Below are positions 5,475 to 8,036 of a stretch of 8,036 nt of DNA, piece by piece (positions within the stretch are counted from its first letter, which is position 1; every line of letters begins with the position of its first letter). A program made the position numbers and the translations under genes. The notes beneath the pieces were generated by a model. It worked only from the letters and a program-made list of their open reading frames with translations. It did not search any database and was not told the DNA's origin. Where the stretch lies: the NCBI GenBank assembly GCA_026706425.1, contig JAPOYW010000225.1, forward strand, positions 1 to 8,036, read 5' to 3'. The DNA comes from Gammaproteobacteria bacterium. Lineage in GTDB: Bacteria; Pseudomonadota; Gammaproteobacteria; Pseudomonadales; Azotimanducaceae.

Positions 5475-6230
5475 ATGGTGCGGGTCGAGCGCATCGACGG
5501 GCGTCGCCAAGACCGTCTGCTGTTTGAGTCCAGCGAGGTCGCGTACGTCATCACCGACAACTCGGAGCCAGGCGGAGATGGGCCGTTCGAAGTGGCGAAG
5601 TACACGTACAGAGGCTATGGTCGCGTAGCGGGGCCGCAGCGCGCCGAGGAATGGCGGCGGGTGGTACCAATGCCCATCTGGTCATGGGCACGTGCGCCCG
5701 ACGGAGATTGGCTCGCGGTGGGCGATGGAGCCAACAGGGTAGTGGTGCTGGACACGACCACCGGCGGGTACGCGCTGGCATTCCCCACTCTGCAGGACGC
5801 GCACCGCCGGGTCCCGAAACGCTTGTGGTCGCGACCGGTACCGGGCCACGCGGACGGCATGAATTTCTGGCAGTGGGCGTGGGCATCAACGGCCCTAGGG
5901 CGGCTGCGGGGAGTACTCGGTTCGGAGGCAACGGTGCGGGACGTGGGACGCTTGGACGGATTCTGGTTCGAGGACGGCAATCGGCTGGTGCTGGCGAGAT
6001 CGACGGGCAGTTCGGACCACCTCCGAATATTCCACGATGTGTTCGACATGGACACGGCGATGGTCGACAGCGGCCCGGACTTCCGCGTCGAGAAGGACGA
6101 TTGGTCGTGCGGCCTCGGCGGGCTGCGCGGTCTGGCGGTGCGCAACGGTCGGCTGACGTATCCCGGACCCAGGCCCACGCCGAGCGATCACGCATGGGAT
6201 TCGGTGGTCAAAGAACGGGAAAACCCCTGA
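5475..6230 (+). CDS. Hypothetical protein with beta-propeller-like blades
   Basis: I do not recognise the family. The 251-codon frame has the same G/C-rich third positions as its neighbours, so it looks truly coding. Seen: a blade-like segment at about 69-97 (WSWARAPDGDWLAVGDGAN then RVVVLDTTTG). This is the 'PDG..LAV.D...V.V.D..TG' pattern of WD40/YVTN-type propeller repeats. A weaker one lies at about 162-175 (GFWFEDGNRLVLAR). The protein is rich in Trp, has one cysteine (C212), no membrane helix and no signal peptide. The frame is open back to 5310 without any start codon. ATG 5475 has no good ribosome-binding site; GTG 5478 is an alternative. Because the M23 remnant lies directly upstream, this may be the surviving 3' part of a longer frameshifted gene rather than an independent gene. 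Confidence 0.6.
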   Translation: MVRVERIDGRRQDRLLFESSEVAYVITDNSEPGGDGPFEVAKYTYRGYGRVAGPQRAEEWRRVVPMPIWSWARAPDGDWLAVGDGANRVVVLDTTTGGYALAFPTLQDAHRRVPKRLWSRPVPGHADGMNFWQWAWASTALGRLRGVLGSEATVRDVGRLDGFWFEDGNRLVLARSTGSSDHLRIFHDVFDMDTAMVDSGPDFRVEKDDWSCGLGGLRGLAVRNGRLTYPGPRPTPSDHAWDSVVKERENP

Positions 6231-6387
6231 CGCTCTTGCTCGTGGGCCTCGAACCAGTCGCCAAGGTGACCTGCTGCAAAGACCGCGCTGTAGCGCTGTA
6301 ATCGTGGAATTGGCGCTGGCCCTCTAAATCCGACACACTTTGAGGGATTGCCTTTGCAGCCCTGATCGCCGATTCAAGGATGCCAGC
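6231..6387 (+). promoter_or_regulatory. gpmI upstream region with candidate promoter
   Basis: The interval has no ORF I can support. A tandem 8-bp repeat GCGCTGTA lies at 6285-6300. Its end forms a -10-like TGTAAT (6297-6302, 5 of 6 matches), with a poor -35 CTGCAA at 6274-6279 (17-bp spacing). This would give a leader of roughly 80 nt before gpmI. A loose inverted pair CCCTC/GAGGG (6320-6324, 6342-6346) lies in that leader. Confidence applies to the promoter guess. Confidence 0.25.
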
Positions 6388-7944
6388 ATGTCTAACCCTC
6401 CAACCACACTGCTGGTCGTGCTCGATGGCTGGGGGCTGAGTAGCGGCAGCGACGACGACGCCATCCATCGGGCCCGCACGCCGACTTGGGACCGGCTCTG
6501 GGAAAACGCACCGAGAACGACGCTGTTCGCATCGGGATCTTCGGTCGGTTTGCCGGACGGCCAGATGGGCAACTCGGAAGTCGGTCACATGAACCTCGGG
6601 GCGGGCCGAACCGTATACCAGGACCTGACACGCATCGACCGCGCCGTCGCCGACGGGTCGTTCGCCGGCAATCCCGTGGTCGGCACCGCGATTGCCGCGG
6701 CGGTGGAGCACGGCAGCACCCTGCACGTATACGGCCTGCTGTCGCCGGGCGGGGTGCACAGCCACGAGGATCACCTCGCGGCGTTCGTCGAGTTGTCGCT
6801 GGAGCGCGGCGCGAAGGTTCGCCTGCACGGGTTTCTCGACGGCCGGGACGTGCCGCCCAAGAGCGCGATGACGACGCTCGCATGCTTCGAGGAACGCTTC
6901 CCCGGCATGGTGGCGTCGATCACGGGACGCTACTTCGGCATGGATCGGGATGCCCGTTGGGACCGCACGGAGCGGGCTTTCCGACTCGTCGCGACGGGCG
7001 ATGCGCCGTATCGCTTCGCGACGGCCACGCAAGCCCTGGAGGCGGCCTACGCCCGGGGCGAAACCGACGAGTTCGTGCAGCCCGCCGCGATCGGCTCCAC
7101 GGACGGGCCGCCCTTGCGGATCGAGGAGGGCGATGTGGGGATGTTCATGAACTTCCGTGCCGACCGGGCCAGGCAACTCGTCCGCGCATTGACGGCCGAC
7201 GAGTTCGGCGAATTCGTGCGTCCGTCGAAACCGGCGTTCGCCTTGTTTGCGACGCTGACGCGCTATGCGGACGACATCGAACTCCCCGTGGCGTTCGCGC
7301 CCGTGGATTTGACGGGTACCGTCGGCGAGTGTTGGGCGGCGGCCGGCTTGTCCCAATTGCGCATCGCCGAGACCGAGAAGTACGCCCATGTGACCTATTT
7401 CTTCTCCGGCGGTCGGGAGCAGCCTTTCCCCGGCGAGGACCGGATGCTCGTTCCCTCGCCGAAAGTGGCAACCTACGACCTGGCACCCGCGATGAGCGCC
7501 CGGGAGGTCACCGACCGGTTGGTGGATGCCATCGACGGCGGGCGCTACGACGCCATCGTCTGCAACTTCGCCAACCCGGACATGGTCGGACACACGGGCG
7601 TGTTCGATGCGGCGGTAGCCGCCGTCGAGGTCATCGACGAGTGCTTGGCGAGGATCCTCGAAGCGATCCGCCGAACGGCGTCCCAGTGTCTCGTCACCGC
7701 CGACCACGGCAACGTCGAGCGGCTACTCGATCGGGAGACGAACCAGCCCCATACCGCTCACACGTCGGAACCGGTTCCGCTCGTCTACGCCGGTCCACGC
7801 AAGGTGCGCTTCGCCGACGGCGGCACGCTTGCGGATGTCGCACCCACTCTGCTCGAGCTGATGGACCAACGGCGCCCGGCGGCAATGACGGGGCGTTCTC
7901 TGGTTGACGCGACGGTTCGCAGCGCGATCGCCGCGGTCCGGTGA
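6388..7944 (+). CDS. gpmI: 2,3-bisphosphoglycerate-independent phosphoglycerate mutase
   Basis: GpmI interconverts 3- and 2-phosphoglycerate in glycolysis and gluconeogenesis, using two metal ions (usually Mn2+) and a phosphoserine intermediate. The 518-residue product has the complete set of family residues. D13 lies in VVLDGWG, and nucleophile S63 in DGQMGNSEVGHMNLGAGR. H124 is in GGVHSHEDH, and 151-154 reads DGRD. GRYFGMDRDARWDRTERAF spans about 180-198, and NFRADRARQL follows. The second metal site has D398 and H402 in NPDMVGHTG, D439-H440 in TADHGN, and H458 in HTAHTSEPVP. The frame is open to 6340, but the ATG at 6388 gives the normal N-terminus and has AAGGA (6376-6380) 7 nt upstream. 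A secreted-protein gene begins right after its stop. Its place beside yibN and before an envC-type gene is conserved in gammaproteobacteria, although here an insertion separates it from yibN. Confidence 0.97.
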   Translation: MSNPPTTLLVVLDGWGLSSGSDDDAIHRARTPTWDRLWENAPRTTLFASGSSVGLPDGQMGNSEVGHMNLGAGRTVYQDLTRIDRAVADGSFAGNPVVGTAIAAAVEHGSTLHVYGLLSPGGVHSHEDHLAAFVELSLERGAKVRLHGFLDGRDVPPKSAMTTLACFEERFPGMVASITGRYFGMDRDARWDRTERAFRLVATGDAPYRFATATQALEAAYARGETDEFVQPAAIGSTDGPPLRIEEGDVGMFMNFRADRARQLVRALTADEFGEFVRPSKPAFALFATLTRYADDIELPVAFAPVDLTGTVGECWAAAGLSQLRIAETEKYAHVTYFFSGGREQPFPGEDRMLVPSPKVATYDLAPAMSAREVTDRLVDAIDGGRYDAIVCNFANPDMVGHTGVFDAAVAAVEVIDECLARILEAIRRTASQCLVTADHGNVERLLDRETNQPHTAHTSEPVPLVYAGPRKVRFADGGTLADVAPTLLELMDQRRPAAMTGRSLVDATVRSAIAAVR

Positions 7945-7945
7945 G

Positions 7946-8036
7946 ATGGAAAGCGTCGTGTTGACTCGTGGCGGGTCGGGGTTCTGCCGAGCAATACTCG
8001 CAGGCTTGATGGCTCTCGGCACCGGCCTGATTCATG
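7946..8036 (+). CDS. N-terminus of a probable secreted protein (EnvC-like by position), runs off window
   Basis: An ORF opens 1 nt after the gpmI stop and is still open at the window end (30 codons). It reads MESVVLTRGGSGFCRAILAG then LMALGTGLIH. This is an n-region with arginines followed by a hydrophobic core, as in a Sec signal peptide. The start is ambiguous: ATG 7946, GTG 7958 or TTG 7961. GGAAAG at 7948-7953 would serve the latter two better. In related genomes the gene after gpmI is envC, a LytM-domain activator of cell-division amidases. That assignment rests on position only; nothing in these 30 codons identifies the family. Confidence 0.5.
   Translation, partial: MESVVLTRGGSGFCRAILAGLMALGTGLIH

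Noticed and set aside
5347..5628. 93-codon ORF starting MHLLPLP
   Set aside because: Only its first few codons look meaningful, as the continuation of the broken M23 domain. The rest is Arg/Ser-rich shadow sequence overlapping the orphan ORF.
6208..7707. 499-codon minus-strand ORF
   Set aside because: It is antisense to gpmI, which has all its family residues; the translation resembles no protein I know.
6486..7907. 473-codon plus-strand ORF overlapping gpmI in another frame
   Set aside because: It is an out-of-frame shadow, very rich in Arg, Gly and Pro, of the kind produced by high-GC coding sequence.

Overview
The window looks like the chromosome of a high-GC gammaproteobacterium. Third codon positions are strongly G/C-rich. 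The gene order ntrB-ntrC-trmL, then convergent secB-yibN, then gpmI and a secreted protein is the one I know from Pseudomonas and relatives, where a glutaredoxin gene (grxC) and an envC-type gene also belong to the block. I cannot name the genus.

Left part (1-986). The window opens inside the 3' end of a PP-loop/ThiI-like sulfur-transfer protein with an NFACT-R-like C-terminus. It is followed 10 nt later by a TusA-family sulfur carrier, so the pair probably belongs to one RNA-thiolation or sulfur-relay operon. The gap 817-986 holds a small hairpin after tusA and then a compact control region with a near-ideal NtrC-binding palindrome (915-931).

Centre (987-4903). The nitrogen-control pair ntrB/ntrC overlaps by 11 nt. 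trmL, a tRNA wobble-base methyltransferase, follows 7 nt after ntrC. Convergent to these lie secB (export chaperone) and, upstream of it on the minus strand, a membrane-anchored rhodanese of the YibN type. secB and trmL overlap tail-to-tail by 8 nt, and the rhodanese stop overlaps the secB start by 1 nt. grxC, which usually lies between yibN and secB, is absent.

Right part (4904-8036). About 1.5 kb of non-syntenic DNA separates yibN from gpmI. It contains a broken M23 (LytM-type) peptidase fragment split over two frames (about 5009-5366), a 10-bp tandem repeat (5407-5436), and an intact 251-codon ORF of unknown function with beta-propeller-like blades (5475-6230). A complete gpmI (cofactor-independent phosphoglycerate mutase) follows. 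The window ends in the first 30 codons of a probably secreted protein, expected from synteny to be EnvC-like.

Most of the window is ordinary core genome. The parts worth a second look are the 4904-6387 insertion, the ntrB control region, and a lengthened loop in the TrmL cofactor-binding motif. I did not find a clearly new multi-gene system.
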